Source of the DNA: Grammothele lineata
Lineage: Eukaryota; Basidiomycota; Agaricomycetes; Polyporales; Polyporaceae
Reading direction: 5' to 3'
Assembly: GCA_002150815.3 (NCBI GenBank)
Contig: NDFF03000004.1
Location: 186,001-250,000 of the forward strand
Length of the DNA: 64,000 nucleotides
The position numbers were made by a program, and so were the translations under genes. This document shows positions 11,429 to 22,967 of the stretch, piece by piece (positions within the stretch are counted from its first letter, which is position 1; every line of letters begins with the position of its first letter). The notes under the pieces were generated by a model. It saw only the letters and a program-made list of their open reading frames with translations, did no database searches and was not told where the DNA came from.

Positions 11429-13680
11429 TCAATGCGTGCGATAATTGACGACGTAATTGAAGGTAGCGGAAATAACAGCTACTGCGACAGCGAAAGGCGA
11501 AGCCGGGGATACGTGCTTAGCAGCACGGTACAATGAATGTGACGTCCAATAAGCGAATGCAGCACCCGCACAGGTGGCGCAGATGAGAACACCGTGGGTT
11601 TTGAGATTGACATAAGACCAAAATGAGATATGGGCAACATCGGAGCTGGGAGGAAGGAAAGGGACAGCATGGCCCCGGGGCGACGTTGGGACAACTACCC
11701 CCTGTTCCGAAGGCGCGGGGAAGGAAAGCCGCACACCCGCCTTACGCTGCATCTCCTCGTACACCTTCCCACGAAGCTCAATATGCAGTACGCGCGTGCG
11801 TGCGGGGGCGTGCGGGCACCGCGTAGCGAGGAGACGAACCTCACGCTCCCCCTCTACAAATGCGCGCATGCCCCCGGGCCAGTTGTCGACGTGGTCCGTT
11901 GTGCATTCGTGCGGGTGCGTGTCCATCCCAGTGTGCCACGTTGACTTTTCCAATGATCTTGTCCATACCCAGTGAGGAAGCTCTCCCGGGTCCTCACTGG
12001 GTGATGCGCCGCTCGTGCAGAGTCCCAGCCGGAGGACCACACTCTCGCTCATAATGTAGTTCGGGAGATCGACAACCATCTCGGACTGCGCATGCGGGTC
12101 CAAGCTTTCAAGACGCGTTCGTGGGAGCATGCCCAGGGCCGTGAACGCGTTGAGCTGCCAGCGTGGGATCCGGAACAGCATCGGATGACGGTCAGCACCG
12201 AAGCACTCAATGAGGTGCACTGGGTCAGCTCGATCGAGTGTCGACGGAGTGGCGTGGATGTAAATATCGCGCCAGGTGGCCTCGACGCGTTTTCCGCGGA
12301 AGGTGAGGTTGCACAAGTCTCCATCGAGGAGCACTACCCGGCAGTTAACCCACAATCCATCGGCTGGGTCCTTGAACGGCCATGTGACGTAGTACGTCTT
12401 CTGCCCGGGGGCTTGCAGCTCAGACTTGGGCGCAGCGTGGAGGAGCAGGCCGAGGTGCTGGTCGTTTGTCTCGGCGAGGAGGACAGCAATGGTGAAGCCG
12501 TCGACTTCAGCGACAGGGAAGTGGCACTTGACGACGTGACGGCTGATGAACTCGATCGATGGCAGGTCGATCTCTCCGAACGGGCCTCTCTCCCGTTTGC
12601 TCTTGTTTCTGACCGTTTTCGCCGTCTATTCGGCGCGCAAGAGTCAGCACGGGGCTCCAATGTTATAGGACGAGGAAGTACCTGATCTGTCCACTGGGTG
12701 GGGAGATACGGCTGGAGGACGGACGACGGGCTAAGCGTGGGAGTATAGAATGAAGGCCCCCCAATGCGGAAGTCGCGAGGAGAGGAAGCGAATAGGAAGC
12801 GGTCCATACGATGGCTCTCGTAGAACCTCGAGTGGATAGTTGACAGCTCCTCAGCCAAAAACTGCGCTTCCACGTCCCTGTGCCAGTTTCCCCAGACGAA
12901 GAGAGTCGTGTCGACGTATTGTTCCCTCGTCGCGAGCTCCTGCTGCAGACGCTGGAACGCCTGCCTGCCCTCGCCGTACATCGTCGCCAGGTTCACGTTG
13001 AACAGCCCGAGGAGACAGTACGCCTCGTCCTCGATCCGCGTCGTCTGACGCGAGGCCGCCCATCGCATCCGCTCCCTGATCGAGGCCTCGAAGAAGCTCC
13101 TCTCCCGCGTGAGATACCGCTTCGGAATCCCCGTACACTGCTCGAGAGTGCCGCTGAGGACTTGCTTCGTCCCTAGAGGCTCCCACTCCTTCGAGAGGAA
13201 GACGACAAGTGCCGGCGCAAGCATTTCCTGCAGCGTCCACCCGCGAGTGTGCCACCTCGCACACCGGAACGCCGAGTACAGACTTGGAGCCTTTGGATCC
13301 TCACCCTGAGGGACATCCTCCAGGTACGCATAGCACACCTCTGCAGCGACGTACCAATTGAACATAGAGTTAATCGCCTCCGAGAGCTCTGTGCTGCTTT
13401 GCTTGTCGATGCAACACGTGTCGATCCACACCCATTTGTACCCGTCCTGTCTGGCAACGTCGCAGCACTTTTGGATCTTCCTACCGAGTTTGCCGTGTAC
13501 GAGAGGAGTCTCGCCCGAGGTCTTGCACTCATCTATGATCGCCTGAACCTGTTGGAACGTCTGCTCTGGCTCATTCGGATTCTGGCTCCATGTGTGGGAG
13601 AGGATGGCGTAGCCTCCGGGGACCTTGTTGGCATCGGAGAAGTACCGCAGCTCGGCACGGTCAGTGCTTAGCAGCCACAT
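11429..13680 (-). CDS. HET-domain protein, copy 3, with hydrophobic C-terminal tail
   Basis: Exons 13680-12682 and 12625-11429, with a 56-nt intron, give 731 residues. HET motifs YAILSHTW, KWVWIDTCCIDK, CYAYLEDVPQGEDP and RGWTLQEMLAPALVVFLS are intact, as is the following block RQTTRIEDEAYCLLG. The second module is complete through HIELRGKVYEEMQRKAG. The tail is unlike the other copies. After about 50 polar residues it has two hydrophobic segments, HGVLICATCAGAAFAYWTS and SPFAVAVAVISATFNYVVNY, ending RTH. These could place the protein in a membrane. It resembles copy 1 most closely, both starting MWLLSTDRAELRYFSDANKV. Confidence 0.87.
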
Positions 13681-15590
13681 CCCGTCTGCACATCATCTGT
13701 CAACATACAGCCACCACTTTTAGGGTATGATTGTAGAATACTTGCCGGGTAGCCTGGCAATAGACGGGGGCGATGTGAGGGGACGATATGAGCAGCCGCC
13801 GGAAAGGGGTGCAGCGGAGAGGCGAAAGATGTTGGTTCCTAGTACGGGGCCCTTTTGGCATCCAACGAGGCGCGAAATCCCCACGCATATGAGCGACGCG
13901 GTCCGGACGATTCAGCATGACAGGGACACTCACGCCCACAACCGTGCTTCTGGCGTGAAGCCCGCATGGAATATCAGCGTCGTGTGGGATCGTCGACGCC
14001 CGTGGAAGGGGATGATCGCCACCGGCGAGGCGAAGCGAGGCCGGAGCAGCCAATGTTGCACGTCGCTGTCGGCCATTGACGCTCGATGCGCCCACAGAGA
14101 AGGCTGGAGAAGTTGGAAATGGCGGTCAGAGGGTGGGAGCGATCGAAGCGATTGTACTGTACACGTGCCTTTCGCCGGCACACGTTGAACGACGCGTTCT
14201 GAATTACGTGGAAGGCTGGACAAGCACAGGGCTCCAACAGTTCTGAAGACGGCCACGGTTGATATGCGTACATCGCCCCGAAATGGACATTTGTGCGACA
14301 CAAGGTCCTCGATCGAGAGGCATCTAGGCGGGCATGAATGTGGTATCATGGCCGCACGGTAAGGTTGGACGTACCGCCGTGTATTGCGATCGGTATCTTG
14401 ATCTTTACGTTCTTGCTAACACCAAGACGGGAGCACTGATAGCGAGGCTTCGTGCGCTCAAGTCATGAACATCTACGCCGAATGTACGCCCAGACCTCAC
14501 ATGTCCATCACAGCAGCAGCGCAAACATGCTTATCACACGATTGTCAGTATTGCGCTTCCCTAATAACGTTGATGAACGCCTGACGCACCACGGCCGCCA
14601 GCGTCGCGGCTCAGCGGTTGAGCTGCACGCTCGAGTGCGCCTCCTGTCGGTGTCCGATGGCGCACCGAGCTTCGCGTGCAAGGAGCCCATGGTAGACCGT
14701 GAGCGCGGGCACACATTCGCGCTTCTGTGTTTGCTACGTCTCGGTGATTGAATGTTAAAGCCTAGGACTGAAGCAAAATGAGCGGCGCAGTGTTCCGCTG
14801 AGATTCTGACGGGTTAGTACATACAGTTTACCTGTACGATCAAGCTTGAACTCACTGCACCAGTATCATTTCAGTTAGATACCACAACTACACCATGACC
14901 ATGCAACGGATCGTGCGCTGCTTCATCTAGACTGCTCCACGTTGACCTGGCAGTGTTTCGACCATGGTCTTGTGTGGGCTGATCGCGCAATCCGGTCGGG
15001 AGAAGTCGACCTTGCCTCATATTGCCTTAATCTTGGAAGGCATAGGGGTGCAAAAAAGTGTCGGAGGACGGAAGGAGTGGATAGTATAGTTCAGAAGCGT
15101 AGGTGCCCGTCGCATGAGGTGAAAGTTCAAACGAGGCAGCGGGACTCGATGACGGTTCTGACACAGGCGCGCGACGCACTGATGCAGAACGGGCCGGTCC
15201 GGTCAGGCCGGCTCCCGTAGCGGGCCGGGTCCACGTCTAGGTCCCTCTCCTCACGCGCACGTCCCGCCGTTAGCCCCGTCGAATGCCACATCGAGCGACT
15301 CTCTCGTCCGACATGCTCAAGTGAGCGACTTTCACAATGTTGCACCAAAACATACGAGCACCCACGGTCCTGGATGGCACTACTTTGGTCACTTCCTCAA
15401 ACTCACGGCGGGGCGCGGGCTGCCAGGGTGGCCCGCGACCCACACTCTCGCCTCGCGCTGGCATTTTCTCGCCCGGGCTTCAAGCAGACACCAAGACCTG
15501 CTGAAGCGCTCTCATGACCAATGAAACTTCATCTATATCCGTCCAGCAGGCACTAGTGCTGTCAAGCCACGGCTGCTCCCCTGCAAATCG
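13681..15590. other. Intergenic spacer in the HET array
   Basis: About 1.9 kb between HET copy 3 and the decayed copy 4. Open frames such as 13727-14188 plus have no recognisable motif. No repeat or RNA gene was seen. Confidence 0.4.
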
Positions 15591-17588
15591 TCAACTCATG
15601 CATAGGAGTCCGAAATGACGTTTGGCTTCGTGACCCTCGGAACCTTGACCCGAGACCCAAGCCCCTGCCTGACGCTGCATCTCCTTGTACACAATCCCAC
15701 CAAGCTCGACGCGCATCACGCGCGTGTACGCAGAGGCGTGCGGGCACGGCGCGAAGAAAAGGCGGACCTCCCGCTCCTCGTCACCAAAGACGCGCGTACC
15801 TCCAGGCCACGCGTCGACGTGGTCGGTTGTGCAATCGTGCCGGCGCGCCCTGTCCATGACGGACCACGTTGTGCTGTGTGTCGTTCTCGCCCATGCCCAG
15901 TGCTGCCACGCGCCGCTCTTGTCTAGCTCCGTCGCGCGCGTGCAGAGCCCCAGCCGAACGACGATGTCTTCGAGCGCGATGGTGCTCGTGAAGCGGACTT
16001 CGGTCTCGTGGCACGTGTAAGGGTCCGAGGGTGTAACAGACCGCGTTTCCGGGAGCAGGCCCAGTACTGTGAGCGCGTTCAGCTGCCAGCGCGGGATACG
16101 GAACGGCATCGGATGGTTTGGATCAGCGACGAGTTTGAAGCGATGAGATCCACACGATATACCGTGCGCGGACTCGCGTGGATGAAGACGTCGCGCCAGA
16201 CAGCCTCGAGACGCTCGCCGCGGAAGACGAGGTTATACAGGTCGCCGCCCAGGAGCGCGACCCGGCAATTGCTGTACATGTTGTGATTTGGCAGGTCACG
16301 AAACATCCATGAGACGTAGTACGTCCTCCGTGCCGGGGCCTGCAACTCCGACTCCGGGGCTGGGTGGAGGAGTAGACCGAGGTGCTGGTCGCTAGTCTGA
16401 GCGAGCAAGACGGCGACGGTAATACCAGCAGTCTCTGCGATGGGGAGCCGACATTTGACGAGGTGACGGCCGATGAACTCAATAGAAGGCAGGTCGATCT
16501 CCCCGAACGGCCCTATGTCCTGGTGGCGCTGACGAGGGACAGATCCCATGTTCTACTTGACAGCGGAGATCTAGTTCAATCTGCCATTCTGAGGTGATGC
16601 GTGCGCACCTGTTCATTTCTCTGACTCGGCAGATATGGCTGACGAACTTCAAAATGACTGAGCGAAGGAATGTAGTATGAGTCGTCCCGAAATCCGAAGT
16701 CGCGAGGGGACAAGGCGAAGAGATAACAAAAGGTGTGATCGTTCTCGTGAAAGTCTTCGTGGGTCCGGGACAGCCTCACGGCTGGACGCCGCGCGCACTC
16801 ATCATCGTGCCAGTCTTGCCCCCAGACGAAGAGTGTCGTGTCGACATATGCTTCCCTCGTAGCTAGCTCCTGCTGCAGACGCTGGAATGCTTGTCGGCCT
16901 TCACCGTGGATAATGGGTATGTTCACATTGAAGAGCCCCAACAGACAGTGAGCCTCGTCTTCTATCCGAGTCGTCTGACGTCTGGCGGCCCATCGCATTC
17001 GCAATGCAATCGGAGAGGTAAAAAAGTCCTGCGTTCCAGTGAGGAGCAGTTGGTGAATTCCCGTGCACTGCTCGAGAACGTCGCTAAGGTCGCGCTTCGT
17101 CCCGACAGGGACCCATTCCGCGGACAGGAAGACCACGAGCTCCGGCGCGAGCAGTTCTTGAAGGGTCCACTCGCGCGTGTGCCATTTCGCATGACGGAAC
17201 TGTGAGCTCATGTGTTTGGGATTGTCGCCCTTGAAGATGTCCTCGAGATACGCATAACACACTTCGGCGAGGACGTACCAGTTGAACATGGAGTTGATCG
17301 CCTCGGACAGCTCGGTGCTGCTCTGCTTATCAATACAACACGTGTCAATCCATATCCATGCGTATCCGTCCTGTTCAGCCATGCGGCAGCAGTTGCGAAT
17401 CTTCAGTGCAACATAGTCCCGTGGGTTCTTGCCGACGGACCTGCATTGTGCAGCGATGATCTGGACGTCCTGGAACGTCTGCTCTTCTTCGTTCCAGGTG
17501 TGTGAGAGATGATAGCGTAACCCCCCGGAACGCTATTGATGTCAACGAAATGGTGAAGTTCGGCGCGATCGGTGCTCAAAAGCCACAT
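15591..17588 (-). pseudogene. HET-domain gene, copy 4, two frame breaks
   Basis: The copy starts normally at 17588 (MWLLSTDRAELHHF). At about 17508-17513 an extra AT relative to the sister copies shifts the frame inside YAILSHTW. The correct frame then runs through EEQTFQDVQ, WIWIDTCCIDK, YAYLEDI and REWTLQELLAPELVVFLS. A 56-nt intron (16608-16553) sits at the usual site. In exon 2 the frame breaks again at about 16140-16155, between VWRDVFIHASP and PFRIPRWQLNALTVLG, where sister copies have DPAHLIERFGAD; about ten bases are missing. The last frame ends at 15591 after YKEMQRQAGAW. No GT-AG intron rescues either break. It is probably a pseudogene, unless both indels are assembly errors. Confidence 0.75.
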
Positions 17589-18391
17589 TGTATCTCTGAC
17601 CATCGCCCGTCAGCGTGTATCCAGCTTGAACGCCTTCGCAAAGCTCAAAGTAATACCTCCCACCGAGAAACCCCAGAATCCAGTGAGGCGAGGCTAACGT
17701 GAGCAACGAGCTTGCAAGGAGGTGAAGGGGAAATGAATTGGGCGGAAATGCTAAGCAAGGAGGCCGATGGGATTGTCTCAAGCGAATTCAAGCAGTGAGT
17801 GATAATGACGCTGTTGCCAATAGAGCTCAGCAAAGTTGCAGCAAAGTCTGGTGAATGTACTGCGGAGTTTGATTAATAATATCTGATAAGCTCCGTCGTC
17901 ATTGAAATCAGCTTGTCGGAGTTCTTATGATGTCGATCGGAGTTCTCTGACACATACGTGAGAGTCAGCAATGGATCATCGATCAGCGCGCGCCAAGCGT
18001 TGTTCTGCGCAGCGCCTCCAACTCAGAACCCCGGGCCACGTTCTCCCCTCCTCTTCGCTGCCTTAATGTGCTGCGACGATCACCCCAAGCTTTCTGCTTC
18101 CGAAATTACAAGATGGACTCGGACCCACGACGATCAAGTAAATCATTTCCGACTCATCATTAGTAAGTATGTAACGTTGATGTAGCGTACATTGACCTTA
18201 GTTCTTTCTCCTTAGTATCATATATGGTAGCGTCTCGCTAAATCCAGCTTTAAGGGGAGGCTATGGTAAATGTCAAAGTGTATCTGCTCTTCTTACACTG
18301 ACTCGTACCACAGAGAAACGTAGCTTCCTATTGAAGATGACCGCAGATGTAAGTCTTCAAGCTCGTCGACGGATCAGTGGTATAAGGATAA
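17589..18391. other. Intergenic spacer in the HET array
   Basis: About 0.8 kb between HET copies 4 and 5. It may include an alternative last exon of copy 5: the minus-strand frame 18549-18328 is open and starts near VTLLMSSLHRAG. Otherwise nothing is recognisable. Confidence 0.35.
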
Positions 18392-20809
18392 TCATCTGTG
18401 TCCAAAATATTCATGGGCCGATGGACGTCCAAGATTGACGTATAGGCAGCAATCGATCTCAACAGGATGGGAACACGGGAAGCATAATCTCTCAAAAGAT
18501 CCGACCAACTCACACCAGCCCTGTGAAGACTCGACATGAGCAGCGTCACAACTATGAAGAAAGACAGTACGCAACAGTCTTTCTACGTCTGCTTTCATCT
18601 CCCCTTTAGACTCCAAGTCATTGAGAATCAGTGTAACTCGGGCCTCTTTGGTACCTCTCATGGATTCTGAAGCTTCCGTGGATGGCCCGCCCGACTCACT
18701 TGCTCTCTTCCGCGCTACCTGTACAGCTATAGGTTCGAGCTGGGGACAGTGGCTCGGCGGCTCGCTCGGAACAGGCAAGCTGTTCAAATTGGAGACTGAA
18801 GAAGACGTCGCTGCAGGTGGGAGGGCACTCCTGCCGAGTGGTACGCCCATATACCTATCCCCGTCCGAGCGTGCGTGTCCCGAGAGCCACACACCCGCCT
18901 GTCGTTGCATCTCTTCGTACACCTTCCCGCCAAGATCGATGTGCACGATGCGTGTGCGCATCGGGGAGTGCGGGGACGGCCTGAAGAAGAGACGGATCTC
19001 TCGCTCCCCGTCGACGAACGCGCGGAAGCCCTCTGGCCAGTCGTCAACGTGGTCCGTCCCGCAGTCGTGAGTTGTGTCGTATATAGTGTTCCATGTGACC
19101 ATGCTCACTGATCTGGCCCGAGCCCAGTGGTGTGGGGTCGTATCCCCGCGCGGCGTCGCGCAGCGCGTGCAGAGCCCAAGCCAAACCACAACCTTTTCGC
19201 CCTGGTCAGCGTTTACGAGCTCAACGGCCATCTGGCACTGGACGTGCGGGTCAGAACAGTCTGAGAAGAGCGTTCTTGGGAGCATTTCTAGGGCTGTCAT
19301 TGCGCTCAGTTGCCAACGCGGGATCCGGAACGGCGTCGGATGGCGGTCTGCCCCGAAGCGGTGGATCAGGTGTCCTGGGTCAGCCCTGTCGAGGGTTTGT
19401 GGGCTGGCATGGATGTAGATGTCGCGCCAAGTAGCCTTGAGTGGCTTGCCGCGGAACACGAGATTATGTAGGTCGCCGCCCAAGTAAGCCATTCGACAGT
19501 TGCGCCACGTAGCATCCGGAGTCCCGAACCGCCATGCGATATAGTACGCTCTTCGTATAGGGACTTGCAGCTCGTTTTCTGGGGCTGGGTGCAGGAGCAA
19601 TCCGAGGTGCTGGTCGCGGGTCTGAGCGAGTAGGACGGCGATGGTGATGCCGTCGATCTCTGCTATGGGGAAGCGGCACTTGACGATGTGTCGGCTGATG
19701 AACTTCATCGAAGGAAGGTCGCTATCCCCGAACGGGTCTGACTCCTGCATGCTCTGGTCACTGATAGTGTACGCAGCCTGCTCAATACCCATGGATCAGC
19801 GAACACGTCATTCACACACGAAGATGGAGTACCTGCTGTGGACACTGGCGCTGAGGATAAGGTTGAAGAACAGATGTAGGAGGACGCGCGGGGATGTAGA
19901 ATGAAGGCGGCCCATCACGGAAGCTACGGGGCGAAGGAGCGAGGAGGAACCGATTAGCGTGGCCGCTGCCGCAGAAGCCCGAGTGGGTCTGGTACAGTTC
20001 CTCAGCCGGGAACTGCTTGTAGTTGTTGTCGTGGAGATTTCCCCAGGCAAAGAGGGTGGTGTCCACGTATTGGTCTCTCGTCGCGAGCTCTTGTTGGAGG
20101 CGCTGGAATGCCTGCCTACCCTCGCCGTACATCGTCGGCATGTTCACATTGAATAGGCCAAGGAGACAGTAAGCCTCGTCCTCGATCCGGGTCGTCCGAA
20201 GCCTAGCTGCCCATCTCATCCGCTCCCATATGGAGGAGATGAAGAAGCTATGCTCGCCCGTCAAGAATGCCTGTGGAATCTCTGTGCACTGCTGGAGAGT
20301 GTCGCTGAGGTCGTGCTTTGTCCCGATAGGCTCCCACTCCGCTGAGAGAAAAATGACGAACGCTGGAGCTAGCAGTTCCTGTAGTGTCCACCCGCGTGTG
20401 TGCCACCTCGAGTGCCGAAACTTCGAGTCCCAGTCATTGGGATTTTCGCCCTTGTGGACGTCCTCTAGGTAGGCATAGCAAATTTCGGCGAGGACGTACC
20501 AATTGAACATCGAGTTGATGGCCTCAGACAGCTCCGTGCTACTCTGCTTGTCGATGCAGCACGTGTCAATCCACACCCACTGGTACCCGTCTCGTTCGGC
20601 GACGATGCAGCAGTTTCGAATTTTTGGCGCAACATGGTCTCGCGGTATCCCGTTGTTATTCTTGCATTTTTGATGATATCCCGTACGTCTTGGAAAGTCT
20701 GTTCCCCATCGGGGCTCCAAGTATGGGAAAGTATAACATAACCACCTGCGACAGAATTGGCATCTGAAAAGAAACGAAGCTCAGCGCGGTCTGTGCTTAG
20801 CAGCCACAT
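18392..20809 (-). pseudogene. HET-domain gene, copy 5, one frameshift in an A5 run
   Basis: Exons 20809-19833 and 19777-18392, with a 55-nt intron at the family site. Exon 1 is 977 nt, one short of a whole number of codons. The break is in a run of five A (plus-strand T run 20667-20671), just after EQTFQDVRDIIK. One more A would restore KKCKNNNGIPRDHVAPKIR. Downstream, WVWIDTCCIDK, CYAYLEDVHKGENP, RGWTLQELLAPAFVIFLS and RTTRIEDEAYCLLG are intact. Exon 2 is open (DSDLPSMKFISRHIVKC through HIDLGGKVYEEMQRQAG, ending YFGHR). A single homopolymer indel could be a sequencing error, so the gene may be functional. The tail could also splice into another frame near 18550. Confidence 0.65.
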
Positions 20810-22967
20810 GAATGCCTTGAAATTGTATCAATACACGGTCAATGCCACCAAAGAACTAAAGAAACGAGACTGACCAGGCGAATCAGGGGGGGGTGAATGG
20901 ACGGCGAAGGAAACGAGCAGCTCGACAAAAGTACATATAGGAATCCGAGAGGTAGGGGCCCGTTGAACGGCGATGCGCAATCTTTCCATTTGTTCCCAGC
21001 ACGGGATTGAGGGACTAGGTTCAAAAGTGTGCGGTCGAGCATTCCTCCATTCAAGGACAAGTTGAACCATCATAATAATCGATGTATTCGTAGTCGGAAG
21101 CCGCATACGTCTACCCATTAGACAACGTGAACCGGTACAGCAGCTTCGCATGCTGTGACTCTGGTCCAAAAAAAAACTCTCCCAAAACACACGCAAGCCG
21201 TAGAACGCCACGTACGGCTACTATGGTCGTGCGTTCTGCACTATATACTTAGTATAACGGAACGACCCTAGGGTCGTTTGACTCCGTCTGAGCGATGCGA
21301 ACATACGATGTACTGCTATATAAATTATAAAAGCCATCAATTTATGCCTTTCCTGAGTCGAACTGGAAGAAGGGTAAATCAGCACTGATGTATACATGAA
21401 TCATATAACGAGATTTTGTTGCCTACCCCTCAACTACCCCTTGAATACCAAGAACAACTCTACGCGCCGTTTTCAAGACGGCGCGCCCGTGTATCCCAGG
21501 CCCTTATCGCACCGCCCAGCCTTCCAGGTCTGGCCGTAACATGTCCGGGAACACGTAAAGTCTGAACCTAAGGAAAGCGCTGTAATCCAACAGGTCAGCT
21601 ATGTGTGCAATGACCGAAGCTTGACTCATTTACCCACACAATGACGCTGTCCTGCCAGATTTCCATTGCTCAGAGCACGTTCTATCACCGGTTCCCTCAC
21701 ACGGCGAACTTTTGGAAATACCATCTGGCCTGCAGACGTTGACAACAGCCTGGGCGATGAATCACAGGAAGCTCCGGCAGCCTGAGCATGAGTCACGTCG
21801 TTATCTAGGCCCCGGTGATCCCACACAAGGACGCTGGACGTCGTAATATTTGGGTGGAACAGGGTCATGAACGAAGCTCAGCGCATAGCGGTGGCTCCCA
21901 CTGGCATGCCAGGCCAATACCCTGGTCAAAATTTCCGCCCACCGTCTTGGAACATATATGAAAGTATAACTGATTGGGATTTTTTATGAACGAAGGATGT
22001 CAGCGCTCACTGTCCCAAGAAAGACAGCGACTTGGTTCCGCTTAAACGAGCCCATCATCAGGTAATGAGTTATATCAAGGTTCCATAGACGAGATGGATA
22101 AATTCATCGTACGGCGTGTCCGTCCTGCGGCGATGTCGCGGCTACAGCCTGACACAGCAGAGGTTCCATACGGTTGGCAGTTATGAAACTTGCTGTTAAA
22201 CCAATCCTGGCTTTCGGGGACACACATTCTAAGTGCAAATAAAGCAGGTCAACCTGTTTCTTGTACGGCTACAAGTAAGGGAGTCTTCGCCTTTTGAAGA
22301 ACTTCGAGTAGTACCTACTCAGGTTTTGTGTCAGCATGATTTCTGGTCAATTGCTTGAATCTGTAACGTTAAATTGACTGCCACGCAAAGAGAAACCCAT
22401 GACTGTGAAAAGTTAGAGAACAGGTCGTCAACAGATGTTGGAAGACCGGCGGATGACGAAGCCTAACGTAAAGAAGAGATAAGGAGGAAACCCACTGTGG
22501 GCGCAGTACTTGGCAAAGTTCGAAGTTCGATCGAATGCCCGTGACGATAGCCACTCGGAGAGACGGGCCGAAGCCCGGCCACAATGCCTTCAGGAGCGGA
22601 AACTCTCGTACGCCCACCAGCTTAGCTCTTTGACTCTGCTTCCAGCTGATCGGAGTCTAGACTGCCTGCAAGGCACTGCTACTCGGTTTCTGTGGTAAAC
22701 TTTCCCAATACACGGGGGGTGAGGCCGAGCTCATCCGACATCCGCTAATCCCCGCAGAGGATCTGTTCATAACAACGAACATCGACAAGGCTCTGTAGGT
22801 GATGGCGAGAGAGGCGACAACAGTACTAACGTCTCTCATCTTTCAGATTTCTACAGCCGTGCGGGATGGCGAAGGAACAAGGCATGGCCCCGTCTAATCC
22901 TATAAGCAGGTACTACATGATTGCGTACGCAGAGGTGAATAGTCCGGCCCTCCTCGCAGGACGGCAT
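20810..22967. other. Intergenic, nothing recognised beyond a promoter element
   Basis: About 2.1 kb between the HET array and the FunK1 kinase. It is more AT-rich than the genes. Apart from the TATA-like element near copy 5 I see no gene, tRNA or transposon terminus. Confidence 0.4.
20931..20940 (-). promoter_or_regulatory. TATA-like element CTATATGTAC before HET copy 5
   Basis: Minus-strand CTATATGTAC, about 130 nt upstream of the copy 5 ATG, identical in sequence and nearly in distance to the element before copy 1. Confidence 0.4.

Noticed and set aside
13727..14188. 153-codon open frame between HET copies 3 and 4
   Set aside because: Composition and lack of motifs look like chance; no similarity to HET or neighbouring families seen by eye.
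18328..18549. Separate small gene in the frame starting VTLLMSSLHRAG
   Set aside because: It begins inside the 3' part of HET copy 5 without an ATG context. It is better explained as a possible alternative last exon, and the only joining introns are too short to be convincing.
20690..20715. A 26-nt GT-AG segment that would restore the HET copy 5 frame if spliced
   Set aside because: 26 nt is too short for a fungal intron, and the segment encodes residues conserved in sister copies (QDVxxI), so an indel is the better explanation.
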